The notes under the pieces were generated by a model, which saw nothing but the letters and a program-made list of their open reading frames with translations, was not told the origin of the DNA and searched no databases. The position numbers and the translations under genes are program-made. A stretch of 64,000 nucleotides of DNA from PALSA-612 sp963776375 (GTDB taxonomy: Bacteria; Actinomycetota; Thermoleophilia; Gaiellales; Gaiellaceae): contig CAVZMF010000009.1 of assembly GCA_963776375.1 (NCBI GenBank), forward strand, positions 268,008-332,007. Direction: 5' to 3'. Positions 26,267 through 34,277 of the stretch are shown here, piece after piece (position 1 is the first letter of the stretch; each line of letters opens with the position of its first letter).

Positions 26267-27272
26267 GGCGACGCAGCCGCCGGCTCGCGATGCTAGCCGA
26301 CGGTGGAAGCCACGTCCGCTCCCGCACCCGACCGCGCGCTCGAACGAGCGGAGGAAACGCGACCGCTTCGGCGATACGGCGCTCCGGTGGATCACCGCGA
26401 TCGCCGCCTTCGGGTCGGTCGCGCTGATCGGCCTGATCATCTACAAGGTCGTCGAGGGCGCACGCCCGGCGTTCAGCGAGTTCGGGATCTCGTTCGTCTG
26501 GCACCAGACCTGGGACGCCGTCACGAACCAGTTCGGCGCGCTCGACTTCATCTTCGGGACGCTGTACACGACGGCCTGGGCGCTCCTCTTCGGCGGGCCG
26601 ATCGCAATCGCCATCGGGCTCTACCTGAGCGAGCTCGCGCCGCGGGGCGTGCGCGGCGTGGTCGGATCCCTCGTCGAGATGCTGGCGGCGATCCCGAGCG
26701 TCGTGCTCGGCCTCTGGGGCATCCTCGTGCTCGGCCCGGTCGTCCACGACACGCTCGGGCCGTGGCTGAACGACGTCTTCGGGTGGACGCCGTTCTTCTC
26801 GTCCCTGCCGGCCTCCGGGAGCACGGTGTTCACGGCCGTGCTCGTCCTCACGATCATGATCATCCCGATCACGGCCTCGATCAGCCGCGACCTGTTCGGC
26901 CAGGTTCCGGCCGACATCAAGGAAGGCGCGTACGGCCTCGGGCTGACGCGCTGGGAGATGATGAAGGGGGTCATGCTGCCGTACACGCGCGGCGGCCTCG
27001 TCGCCGCGGTCCTGCTCGGCGGCGGCCGCGCGGTCGGCGAGGCGATCGCCGTCACGCAGGTGATCGGCGTGACGACGCACGGCATCAACTTGGACCTCTT
27101 CCAGACCGGCGACACGCTCGCAAGCCGCATCGCGTCGCAGTACCAGGGCGCGGTCTCGAACCTCCAGGTCGGGTCGCTCTTCTACCTCGGCGTGATCCTG
27201 CTCGTGATGTCGCTGATCACGAATTTCGCGGCCCAGATCATCGTTCGCCGCTACGCGATCGAGAGGCACTGA
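26265..27272 (+). CDS. pstC: Phosphate ABC transporter permease PstC
   Basis: Inner-membrane channel subunit, 335 residues from GTG 26265, with six predicted membrane spans (ITAIAAFGSVALIGLIIYKV first). The EAA-like permease loop is ADIKEGAYGLGLTRWEMMKG, followed by GRAVGEAIAVTQVIG. A cytoplasmic arginine-rich tail precedes the first span. An alternative reading starts at GTG 26303 (VEATSAPAPDRALERAEE) and joins the frame after one extra base near 26350, giving 322 residues. This is plausible, because single-base insertions are common here and GTG 26265 lies inside the PHO repeats. It pairs with pstA, which starts 2 bases after the stop. Confidence 0.9.
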   Translation: MATQPPARDASRRWKPRPLPHPTARSNERRKRDRFGDTALRWITAIAAFGSVALIGLIIYKVVEGARPAFSEFGISFVWHQTWDAVTNQFGALDFIFGTLYTTAWALLFGGPIAIAIGLYLSELAPRGVRGVVGSLVEMLAAIPSVVLGLWGILVLGPVVHDTLGPWLNDVFGWTPFFSSLPASGSTVFTAVLVLTIMIIPITASISRDLFGQVPADIKEGAYGLGLTRWEMMKGVMLPYTRGGLVAAVLLGGGRAVGEAIAVTQVIGVTTHGINLDLFQTGDTLASRIASQYQGAVSNLQVGSLFYLGVILLVMSLITNFAAQIIVRRYAIERH

Positions 27273-27273
27273 G

Positions 27274-28162
27274 ATGGAAGCCGCGAACATCGGCCCGTCG
27301 CTGAAGGCCCACGGTCGCGCGCGCCGGCGCCTGCTCTGGAACCGGTTGGCCCAACTGGTCGCCACGCTGGCCGCGTTCGGAGCGGTCGCCGTGCTCGGGA
27401 TCGTCGTCTTCAACGTGATCCAGCGGGCGCTCCCGGCGCTCAACGTCGACCTGTTCACGCAGGTGCAGGCGACCTTCGGCGAGTCCGGCGGCGGGATCAA
27501 GAACGCGATCGTCGGCTCGCTGATCATCACCGCCCTTGCCACGGTGGTCGCGGTCCCGGTCGGTGTGATGGTCGCGATCTACGTCTCGGAGTTCGCGCAC
27601 GAGCAGGTCAAGCGCTACGTGCGGCTCGCGCTCGACGTCCTCAACGGCGTGCCCTCGATCGTGATCGGGATCTTCGTCTACGCGCTGCTCGTCGTCGGCT
27701 CCGGCCAGGCCGCGTGGAAGGCGTCGTTCGCGCTCGCCGTGATCATGCTGCCGCTCGTCTCGCGGGCGACGATCGAGGTGCTGAACCTCGTGCCGAGCTC
27801 GCTGCGGGAGGCCAGCTTCGCGCTCGGCGTGGCGAAGTGGCGCACGGTGCTGTTCGTGATCCTGCCGACCGTCCGCGGAGGGATCCTGACCGGCTCGACG
27901 CTGGCCGTGGCGCGCGCCGCCGGGCGAAACGGCGCCGCTGCTGTTCACGACGTCGATCTTCCTGAACGCCGTCGTGTACGACCCGCGCCAGGCGATGGCC
28001 ACGCTGCCGTTCACGATCTTCACCTACTCGGAGGCGCCGGACAAGACGCTGAACGACCAGGCGTGGGCTGCCGCGTTCATCCTCATGGCCTTCGTGCTCG
28101 TCACCAGCCTGGTCGCCCGCTTCCTGCTCTCCCGCAGCGAGCGCAGGCTCAGGGGCCGCTAG
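27274..28162 (+). CDS. pstA: Phosphate ABC transporter permease PstA (frame break near 27925)
   Basis: Second permease, about 295 residues. Membrane spans include LVATLAAFGAVAVLGIVVFN and VGSLIITALATVVAVPVGVM. The cytoplasmic loop SSLREASFALGVAKWRTVLF matches the permease consensus. The family motif VARAAGETAPLLFTTSIFLN is split by an extra G in a GGG run near 27925. The tail LTSLVARFLLSRSERRLRGR-like stretch ends the gene. ATG 27274 follows pstC by one base. The gene order pstC-pstA-pstS is unusual because pstS is last and has its own PHO box. Confidence 0.92.
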
Positions 28163-28170
28163 CGGCGGCC

Positions 28171-28203
28171 GTTCACCGGCTCGTCACCGGACCGTCACCC
28201 GAA
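28171..28203 (+). promoter_or_regulatory. PHO box upstream of pstS
   Basis: Three clean 11-bp repeats begin at 28171, 28182 and 28193 with cores GTTCACC, CGTCACC and CGTCACC. It is the best match in the window and lies 68-100 bases before the pstS start. The intervening bases hold the pstS Shine-Dalgarno (AAGGGAGAGAAG). Confidence 0.75.
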
Positions 28204-28270
28204 CTCAGCCCACTCGACACCGAGCGCCTCGTCAAGCTGGCACCGACCCACCACAAGGGAGAGAAGAAGA

Positions 28271-29302
28271 ATGAAAAAGCGCTTGTTTGCAGGGAGTCTT
28301 GCGGTGCTCGCGGCTGTCTCCGCGCTCGCGGCAACGACGGCCGGAGCGAGCAGCAAGGGCGACCAGCTCGTCGGCACGGGGAGCTACGTTCGTCCGCCGC
28401 TCGTCTCGCAGTGGCAGAAGGACTACCCGTCGAAGACGGGCGTCAACATCGTCTACTCCGGCACAGGCTCCGGCGCCGGGATCGCGGCCATCACCGGGCG
28501 CACGGTCGACTTCGGGGCCTCCGACGCGCCGTTGACACCCGACCAGTTCGCCGGCTGCAAGGGCTGCTTCCAGATCCCCTGGGCGCTCGGCGGCACCGCG
28601 ATCATGGTGCACGTCAAGACCAACGCCCGTGCGCCGCTCAAGATCACGGGTCCGGTGCTCGCGCAGATCTACCTCGGTCAGATCAAGAGCTGGGACGCGC
28701 CGGCGATCAAGGCGCTGAACCCGGGCATCGACTTCCCGAGCGAGCCGATCGTCCCTGTCTACCGCTCGGACGGCTCCGGGACGTCGTACAACTTCACCGA
28801 CTATCTCTCGTCGGTCAGCAAGACATGGAAGTCGAAGATCGGCTTCTCGACCCAGCCCGCGTTCCCGGTCGGCACGGGGGCCAGGGGCTCGTCCGGTGTA
28901 TCGGGCGTCGTCTCGAAGACCGACGGCGCGATCGGCTACGCGGACATCGCCTTCGCGATCACGAACCACATCCCCGTCATGGCCGTCAAGAACGCGGCCG
29001 GCAAGTACACGACGCCCGGCATCAAGTCGATCTCGGCGGCCGCGGCGTCGTACCCGAAGGTGCCGCCGAACAACGAGATGCACATCACCAACCCGCCCAA
29101 GTCGGCGGCGGGCGCCTACCCGATCTGCACCTTCACGTACGTGATCGTCCCCCAGGTCACGTCCAAGGCGGCGCTGCTGAAGAAGTTCATCTTTTACGCG
29201 CTCACGCAGGGTCAGCAGTTCGGCGTCAAGCTTCGCTACGTGCCGATCCCGAAGAGCGTGCTCGTCGCGTCCGAGAAGACGCTGAAGAAGATCCACACGT
29301 AG
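28271..29302 (+). CDS. pstS: Phosphate-binding protein PstS
   Basis: Extracytoplasmic phosphate receptor of the Pst system, 343 residues. The signal peptide is MKKRLFAGSLAVLAAVSALA with an Ala-x-Ala-type cleavage region; no lipobox Cys is seen near it, so it may be released or held by the transporter. Ligand motifs are YSGTGSGAGIAAI, VDFGASDAPLTPDQF, VYRSDGSGTSYNFTDYLSSV and GARGSSGVSGVVSKTDGAIG. A Shine-Dalgarno AAGGGAGAGAAG stands just before ATG 28271. A hairpin terminator follows the stop. Confidence 0.95.
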   Translation: MKKRLFAGSLAVLAAVSALAATTAGASSKGDQLVGTGSYVRPPLVSQWQKDYPSKTGVNIVYSGTGSGAGIAAITGRTVDFGASDAPLTPDQFAGCKGCFQIPWALGGTAIMVHVKTNARAPLKITGPVLAQIYLGQIKSWDAPAIKALNPGIDFPSEPIVPVYRSDGSGTSYNFTDYLSSVSKTWKSKIGFSTQPAFPVGTGARGSSGVSGVVSKTDGAIGYADIAFAITNHIPVMAVKNAAGKYTTPGIKSISAAAASYPKVPPNNEMHITNPPKSAAGAYPICTFTYVIVPQVTSKAALLKKFIFYALTQGQQFGVKLRYVPIPKSVLVASEKTLKKIHT

Positions 29303-29321
29303 GACTCGCCGCAGCGGGGTC

Positions 29322-29350
29322 GAGGAGCCGGGCCGAGTGCCCGGCTCCTC
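29322..29350 (+). terminator. Hairpin terminator after pstS
   Basis: A 12-bp perfect stem GAGGAGCCGGGC / GCCCGGCTCCTC with a 5-base loop starts 20 bases after the pstS stop and is followed by GTGTCTCT. It also stands at the 3' end of the convergent secreted protein gene, so it may work in both directions. Confidence 0.7.
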
Positions 29351-29356
29351 GTGTCT

Positions 29357-29848
29357 CTAGGGCCGGTACTGCTGGTCGAGCTCCTTGACCGTGTCGATCC
29401 GGACGCGAATCCACACGCCCGACTCGAGCGGCTCGAACAGCTTCCGGTGCGGGCCGCCGTTCACGATCCGGTACAGCTCGGCGGCCGTGATCGGCGTCGC
29501 GGAGATCCCCGAGGTGCCGTGGTTCGTGAGCACCGTGATCTTCGCGTTCGGCGCCAGATAGTAGGAGTACAGCCGGTGGCTCTCCTCGACCGTGTAGACG
29601 TCGTTCGGCACGTCCGAGGAACCGGTGTCCTCCTTGGCCGCGACGCCGGCGGTGAGGCCGCTCGTGAACATCGCCGGGTCGAAGCGCATGACGTACTTGC
29701 CCCCCGAGCGGGTCAGCTTCTTGATGTGCCCGTACTGCGCGAACTGCCCGGCCGGCGCGGCCGGCGGTAGCAGCAGGAAGTTGGTGGTTGCGGCGGACGC
29801 GGTCGCGACGGCCCCGAGCGCGACCAGACCGGCGATGGTCTTCTTCAT
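29357..29848 (-). CDS. Secreted protein of unknown function in the pho cluster
   Basis: A 163-residue protein with a clear signal peptide (MKKTIAGLVALGAVATASAA). The mature part begins with a Pro/Ala linker and GQFAQYGHIKKLTRSGGKYV, followed by RFDPAMFTSGLTAGVAAKED, DVPNDVYTVEESHRLYSYYL and NAKITVLTNHGTSGISATPI. The pattern of short strands suggests a small beta-fold. I do not recognise a characterised family. Its position between pstS and phoR, with a terminator at its end, hints at a role in phosphate response, but no PHO repeats are seen before its own start. Confidence 0.7.
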   Translation of the reverse strand: MKKTIAGLVALGAVATASAATTNFLLLPPAAPAGQFAQYGHIKKLTRSGGKYVMRFDPAMFTSGLTAGVAAKEDTGSSDVPNDVYTVEESHRLYSYYLAPNAKITVLTNHGTSGISATPITAAELYRIVNGGPHRKLFEPLESGVWIRVRIDTVKELDQQYRP

Positions 29849-29867
29849 GAGCCCTCCATGCTCGTCT

Positions 29868-30846
29868 TCACGTGGCCAAGGTACAGCGGACTTCGAGTCC
29901 TCCGCCGGGGCGGTTGACCGCGTCCACCGACCCTCCCGCCGCCGCGATCACGTGCTTCACGATCGCGAGGCCGAGCCCGGTGCCGCGCGAGGCCCTTGCC
30001 CGGTCGGAGCGGTAGAAGCGCTCGAAGAGTCGCGTGAGGTCCTCGTCGGAAACACCCGCGCCGTCGTCCGCGCCGGAGAGCACCACCTCGCCGTCCCGGG
30101 CGCGGACCGTGAGCGTGAAGGTCGTGCCGGTGCCTGCGTAGCGGATCGCGTTCTCGACGAGGTTCGTCGCCACGATCTCGAGCATGCGCTGGCGGAGCGG
30201 GAGCTCGATCGACGCCGGGCAGTCGAGGACGAGCCGGACGTCCGCGAGCTCGGCGCGCTCTCGCAGGCCGGCGAAGACCCCGTCGAGTATGGGCAGCGCC
30301 GGCGTCGAGCCGAGGGAGACGACAGTCCGTCCCGTGTCCAGCTCGCTGAGGAAGAGCACGTCGTCGATCAGCTCGCCGATCTGCTGCACCTCCCGGCGCG
30401 CCTGGGCGATCACCTCGTCCGGCTTCGCCCCGGGCAGCGACAGGCTCTCGAGCAGCACCATCAGCCGTGTCAGCGGCGTGCGCAGCTCGTGCGACACGGC
30501 CGCGGTGAAGCCGGCCCGCAGCTCCTCGTACGCCGCGAGGTCGCCCGGCTTGCTCACGTAGAGCAGGGTCTCCCGGCTGCCGTCGACCTCGTACGAGATC
30601 TCGAGCGGTGCGCGGCCGTCGCGCGGAGCGGAGGATGCTCTCGGGCAGCGCCGCGCCTTCCTGCAGCCCTTCGAGCGCCTCGCGCGCCCGCCTGCTCGCC
30701 GCCACGACGCGGCGGTGCTCGTCGAGCACGACGACGATCTCCCGGCTCTCCTCGATCAGCACGGCCGCGCGCTCGGCGGCCAGACGCAGGTCGGAGGGCT
30801 CCTCGGTCGGCTGCGGCTGCTCGCGGCGGCCGAAGAGCCGTGTCAC
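29868..30846 (-). CDS. phoR: PhoR/SenX3-type sensor histidine kinase without membrane segments (frame break near 30620)
   Basis: About 325 residues after correction. The N-terminal 140 residues are soluble and PAS-like (IVVVLDEHRRVVAASRRARE). HisKA carries the phospho-acceptor His in TAAVSHELRTPLTRLMVLLE. HATPase motifs are TNLVENAIRYAGTG (N box), GADDGAGVSDEDLTRLFERF (G1/F) and GTGLGLAIVKHVIAAAGG (G2). An extra C near 30620 shifts the frame between the PAS-like region and HisKA. GTG start at 30846 lies within the PHO repeat shared with phoP. With no membrane span it must read phosphate indirectly, presumably through PhoU and PstB. Confidence 0.88.
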
Positions 30847-30884
30847 GAGATGTTCACCCGTCGTTCACCGGATCGAGCCGCCAC
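30841..30884 (+). promoter_or_regulatory. PHO box between phoR and phoP
   Basis: Four 11-bp units begin at 30841, 30852, 30863 and 30874, with cores TGTCACG, GTTCACC, GTTCACC and CGAGCCG. The first two units are nearly identical to units 1-2 upstream of phoX. The site overlaps the phoR start codon and lies 20-63 bases before phoP, implying autoregulation of both genes. Confidence 0.7.
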
Positions 30885-30903
30885 CCTGACTATCGTAGGT
30901 CTC

Positions 30904-31599
30904 GTGGCAAAGATCCTGATCGTCGAGGACGATGAGGTCATCGCCCGCGGAATGGCCGACCACCTGCGCGCGGCCGGGTTCGACCCCATCGCCGTCGGCG
31001 CGGGTGAGGTCGGCCTCGCGCGCCTGCGCTACGAGAACCCGGACGTCTGCGTGCTCGACCTGATGCTGCCCGGCGTCGACGGCTGGCGGCTGATCGAGAC
31101 GGCGCGCAGCGAAGGCATCGGCACGCCCATCCTCGTCGTCAGCGCGCGCGGCACCGAGCACGACCGCGTGCACGCGCTCGAGATCGGCGCCGACGACTAC
31201 CTCGTCAAGCCGTTCTCGATGAAGGAGCTCGTCGCCCGCGTGAAGGCGGCCGTGCGCCGCGGCGTCCGCGCGCAGGACCCGCCGCGCGGGGACGCGATCG
31301 AGATCGAGGAGCTCCGCATCGATCCCCGCGAGGTGCAGGCCTTCGTGGCCGGTTCGAGCGCCGACCTCACCCCGACCGAGTTCAAGCTCCTGTACACCTT
31401 GGCGCTCGAGCAGGGCCGCGTCGTCACCCGCGACGAGCTGCTGCAGCGGATCTGGGGCCGCCGTCAGACGCACCGGGACCGCACCGTGGACGTGTTCGTG
31501 CGCCGCTTGCGGGACAAGATCGACAAGCGCGCACCGCGGCACACGTTCATCCAGACCCGGTACGGCGTCGGCTACAAGCTCGATCCGCAGCTCAAGTAG
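30904..31599 (+). CDS. phoP: OmpR-family response regulator PhoP
   Basis: A 231-residue two-component regulator. The receiver domain has ILIVEDDEVIARGMADHLRA (acidic pocket), VCVLDLMLPGVDGWRLIETA (phospho-acceptor Asp) and GADDYLVKPFSMKELVARVK (conserved Lys). The winged-helix DNA-binding domain follows: LTPTEFKLLYTLALEQGRVV, TRDELLQRIWGRR, RDRTVDVFVRRLRDKIDKR and RTRYGVGYKL-like end (IQTRYGVGYKLDPQLK). It is the expected ligand of the 11-bp repeats. GTG 30904 is the start; a longer frame upstream covers the PHO box and can be ignored. Confidence 0.93.
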   Translation: MAKILIVEDDEVIARGMADHLRAAGFDPIAVGAGEVGLARLRYENPDVCVLDLMLPGVDGWRLIETARSEGIGTPILVVSARGTEHDRVHALEIGADDYLVKPFSMKELVARVKAAVRRGVRAQDPPRGDAIEIEELRIDPREVQAFVAGSSADLTPTEFKLLYTLALEQGRVVTRDELLQRIWGRRQTHRDRTVDVFVRRLRDKIDKRAPRHTFIQTRYGVGYKLDPQLK

Positions 31600-31629
31600 T
31601 CCGGCTCTTCAGCGGTCGCTCGAGGCGTA

Positions 31630-32106
31630 TTGTCAGCGGTCGCCGTGGAGACCGCAATTGCCGCGCTGCACCTGCTCGCCGCCGCCGTCTGGGTGGGCGG
31701 AACCGTCGCGCTCGTCTTCATCGCCGTCCCGATGGCCCGCATGTTCGAGGGCCAGGACCGGGCGCGCGCGCTGCGACGGCTCGGCAGCGGCTGGCGGCCG
31801 CTGGGCTGGAGCGCGCTGGCCGTCCTCGGCGGCTCGGGGCTCGTGCTGGCCGGGGAGGCCGGCGTCTTTTCCGGCGATGCGTCGGCGAGTTTCTACGCGG
31901 TGTTCGGCGTGAAGGTCGCGCTCGTCGCCCTGCTCGCCACAGGCGCGCTCGTGCACGACTTCGTGCTCGGCCCCGGCCTCGCGAGGCAAATCCGCGAGGG
32001 CCGTCCGCAGACCCTGCGCGGGCCGCTCGTCGCCGTCGGCTGGCTCAACTTCTCGCTGACGCTGATCGTCCCCGTCCTCGGGACCGTGTTGGCGCATCTC
32101 GGTTAG
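31630..32106 (+). CDS. CopD-family-like membrane protein
   Basis: A 158-residue protein with four membrane spans: AIAALHLLAAAVWVGGTVAL, the LGWSALAVLGGSGLVLAGEA region, VFGVKVALVALLATGALVHD and LVAVGWLNFSLTLIVPVLGT. HLLAAAVWVGGTV is the usual CopD/DUF2269-type opening. TTG 31630 has GAGG upstream; GTG 31645 is also possible. Its function is unclear: CopD proteins assist copper uptake, but there are no other copper genes beside it. It follows phoP and precedes the aldolase-like gene by 4 bases. Confidence 0.65.
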   Translation: MSAVAVETAIAALHLLAAAVWVGGTVALVFIAVPMARMFEGQDRARALRRLGSGWRPLGWSALAVLGGSGLVLAGEAGVFSGDASASFYAVFGVKVALVALLATGALVHDFVLGPGLARQIREGRPQTLRGPLVAVGWLNFSLTLIVPVLGTVLAHLG

Positions 32107-32110
32107 GCTC

Positions 32111-33196
32111 GTGCCCGTGGAATACGCGTTCTACGGCACCGCCACCTCGGAGTCGCTCGACCGCTTCGCGAAGCTGATCGGCGGTGCCCTCGAAGGTGTC
32201 GGGTTCACGTCCACGAACGGCGACGCCGGGGAGGCGAACCTCGTTATCAGCCTCCTCGACCTCGACGACCCGAAGCCGTTCCGGCGGCGGGGCAAGGGGA
32301 CGTACGTCGTCGGCGTGTTCGAGCGCGAATCGCACCCGGAGCCGATCGAGGAGTCGCTCCGCGCCGATTACCCGCAGCTCCTGCGCGGCCTTGCGAACCT
32401 CGTCGTCGACTACGTGCCCGGCCAGGGCGCGTGGTTCACGACGATGGAGCGCGGCCACTACGGGATCACCGCCGACGACGAGCAGCAGCTCGCGCAGAAG
32501 GTCGTCGAGCGCCTGCTTCCCCTCGCCAGCTCGCGGCTCGTGATCGACAACGAGTTCCGCACCGACCTGGAGGAGGAGCTCTGGGCGGGCGACGCGGTCA
32601 CCGACTCGATCCGCGCGGCCGGCGTCCGCCTGCAGGAGCTCGACCTGCTTCCGAACCCGTTCCCGATCGAGGACCTGCTCACCGAGCGCGAGCTGCGCCA
32701 CGTGAAGCGGCTGTACGGGATCGGCGGCCTCTCGTACGGCAATCTCTCGGCGCGCAAGGACGAGCGGCGGTTTTGGATGAGCGCGAGCGGGGTGGACAAG
32801 TCCCGTCTCGAGATCCCGGGCCGTGACATCCTGCTCGTCTCCGACTACGACTCGGGGAACGGCCGCATGGTGCTGAGCGTGCCGCCGAACGTGGAGCCCC
32901 GCCGGGTCTCGGTCGACGCGATCGAGCACTGGATGATCTACCAGGAGCACTCGAACGTCGGCGCGATCGTCCACGTCCACGCGTGGATGGAAGGCATCAG
33001 TGCCACGGACGTGAACTACCCGTGCGGAACGGAGGAGCTGGCCCGCTCGGTCGCGGAGCTCGTTCGCCAGGCGCCCGATCCCGACCACGCCGTCGTCGGC
33101 CTGCGCAACCATGGGATCACGGTCACCGGCCCGACCCTCGGGGAGATCCTCGATCGCATCGAGCCGACCGTGCTGCGCGAGATTCCGATGACCTAG
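32111..33196 (+). CDS. Class II aldolase/adducin-like protein with an extra N-terminal domain
   Basis: A 361-residue protein. The first 190 residues form an unrecognised domain with GEANLVISLLDLDDPKPFRR and VDYVPGQGAWFTTMERGHYG. The class II aldolase domain spans residues about 190-355: RELRHVKRLYGIGGLSYGNL (GNxS phosphate loop), RRFWMSASGVDKSRLEIPGR, then IVHVHAWM (metal His pair) and DHAVVGLRNHGITVTG (third His). Family members are fuculose- or ribulose-phosphate aldolases/epimerases, but the substrate here is unknown. GTG start at 32111. It is convergent with arsR1. Confidence 0.7.
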   Translation: MPVEYAFYGTATSESLDRFAKLIGGALEGVGFTSTNGDAGEANLVISLLDLDDPKPFRRRGKGTYVVGVFERESHPEPIEESLRADYPQLLRGLANLVVDYVPGQGAWFTTMERGHYGITADDEQQLAQKVVERLLPLASSRLVIDNEFRTDLEEELWAGDAVTDSIRAAGVRLQELDLLPNPFPIEDLLTERELRHVKRLYGIGGLSYGNLSARKDERRFWMSASGVDKSRLEIPGRDILLVSDYDSGNGRMVLSVPPNVEPRRVSVDAIEHWMIYQEHSNVGAIVHVHAWMEGISATDVNYPCGTEELARSVAELVRQAPDPDHAVVGLRNHGITVTGPTLGEILDRIEPTVLREIPMT

Positions 33197-33211
33197 CGCG
33201 GGCGGGCGAGC

Positions 33212-33550
33212 CTACGCCAGGACGTTCCGCAGAGCAGTGAGCGGCTCGGGAACCACTCGGTAGTAGGCCCAGCTGCCACGTCGCTCACGCTCGACGAGGC
33301 CCGCCTCGAGGAGCACCTTCAGGTGGTGGCTGACGGTCGGCTGGCTGAGGCCGAGCGGCTCGGTCAGGTGACAGACGCAAGCCTCGCCACCGGGCTGCGC
33401 CTGAATCAGGCTGAGCAGCCGCAGCCGCGCGGGGTCGGCGACGATCTTCAGGGCTGCTGCGAGCTGCCGAGCGTCCTCGGGCGCGAGGGCTCCGGCAGAG
33501 AGCGGGGGGCACGCAGCGGCAACCCTCGGGACCGTCGTCACGGGCACCAT
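33212..33550 (-). CDS. arsR: ArsR-family repressor 1
   Basis: A 112-residue winged-helix metalloregulator. DNA-binding helices are LGLSQPTVSHHLKVLLEAGL, and the wing is RRGSWAYYRVVPEPL. A Cys pair in GGEACVCHLTEPLG at the start of the recognition region is a likely As(III) site. It is divergent from arsC; the inverted repeats in the shared 80-bp gap are candidate operators for itself and arsC. It is convergent with the aldolase-like gene. Confidence 0.88.
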   Translation of the reverse strand: MVPVTTVPRVAAACPPLSAGALAPEDARQLAAALKIVADPARLRLLSLIQAQPGGEACVCHLTEPLGLSQPTVSHHLKVLLEAGLVERERRGSWAYYRVVPEPLTALRNVLA

Positions 33551-33567
33551 ATTGGCACAAGTCGATA

Positions 33568-33596
33568 TTGACAGCCGTCGATGACATCGTAAAGAT
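33568..33596 (+). promoter_or_regulatory. arsC promoter with embedded ArsR operator candidate
   Basis: TTGACA at 33568 and TAAAGA at 33590 are separated by 16 bases. Between them is the palindrome CGATG-A-CATCG (33579-33589), so a bound repressor would block RNA polymerase. Similar TCGAT half sites recur nearby (33560s and 33600s). Confidence 0.55.
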
Positions 33597-33631
33597 GCTC
33601 ATCGATCACCGTCGATCTCGAGGAGCCGATC

Positions 33632-34276
33632 ATGACGCAGGGACCGCCACAGGTTCTCGACCCCGTCACTCGTCAGCACGTCGAGAAGGCCGCCGAGGCG
33701 CTCCAGCGGGAGTTCGCCGGCATCTACTCGCAGGAGACGATCGCTCGCTACATCGTCGAGTCGACGGACCTGCTGAGCGGACACGCGACCGTGAACGTGT
33801 TCGTGCCCGTGCTCGTGCACAGGTTCGCCCGTGAGCGGCTGAAGGCGCTCGGGCAATCTGAAGGCGTGATCGCAAAGGAGCAGCCGGAGGTGCTGTTCGT
33901 CTGCGTGCACAACGCCGGCCGTAGCCAGATGGCCGCGGGCCTCGTGAAGCTTCGCTCGCAGGGGCGCGTCCATGTTCGCTCCGCGGGCAGCGACCCGGCC
34001 GACCGCATCAATCCGGCGGTGCTCGAGGCGATGGACGAGCTCGGCGTCGACATGGCCGAGGAGTTTCCGAAGCCGCTGACAGACGAGGTCGTGAAGGCGG
34101 CGGACGTCGTGATCACGATGGGCTGCGGCGACGCCTGCCCGATCTATCCGGGCAAGCGCTACGAGGACTGGGAGCTGCAGGACCCGGCCGGCCAGGATCT
34201 CGAGACGGTCCGAGGCATTCGGGACGAGATCGACGCCCGCGTGCAGAAGCTGGTCGCCGACCTTCTCGAAGACTGA
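33632..34276 (+). CDS. arsC: Arsenate reductase with N-terminal three-helix domain (LMW-PTP type)
   Basis: A 214-residue enzyme that reduces arsenate to arsenite. The N-terminal helical domain (VEKAAEALQREFAGIYSQET, YIVESTDLLSG) is typical of actinobacterial ArsC. The catalytic LMW-phosphatase domain follows: LFVCVHNAGRSQMAAGLVKL holds the Cys-X5-Arg loop, with SAGSDPADRINP, ITMGCGDACPIYPGKRYEDW and DLETVRGIRDEI. The paired Cys in GCGDACP suggests a thioredoxin- or mycothiol/mycoredoxin-linked cycle. ATG 33632 lies 36 bases after the -10. It is followed at once by the aquaporin gene. Confidence 0.92.
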   Translation: MTQGPPQVLDPVTRQHVEKAAEALQREFAGIYSQETIARYIVESTDLLSGHATVNVFVPVLVHRFARERLKALGQSEGVIAKEQPEVLFVCVHNAGRSQMAAGLVKLRSQGRVHVRSAGSDPADRINPAVLEAMDELGVDMAEEFPKPLTDEVVKAADVVITMGCGDACPIYPGKRYEDWELQDPAGQDLETVRGIRDEIDARVQKLVADLLED

Positions 34277-34277
34277 G

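Noticed and set aside
26303..27304. Separate proline/arginine-rich protein overlapping pstC
   Set aside because: It is an out-of-frame reading of pstC; only its first 18 codons may be the true pstC start.
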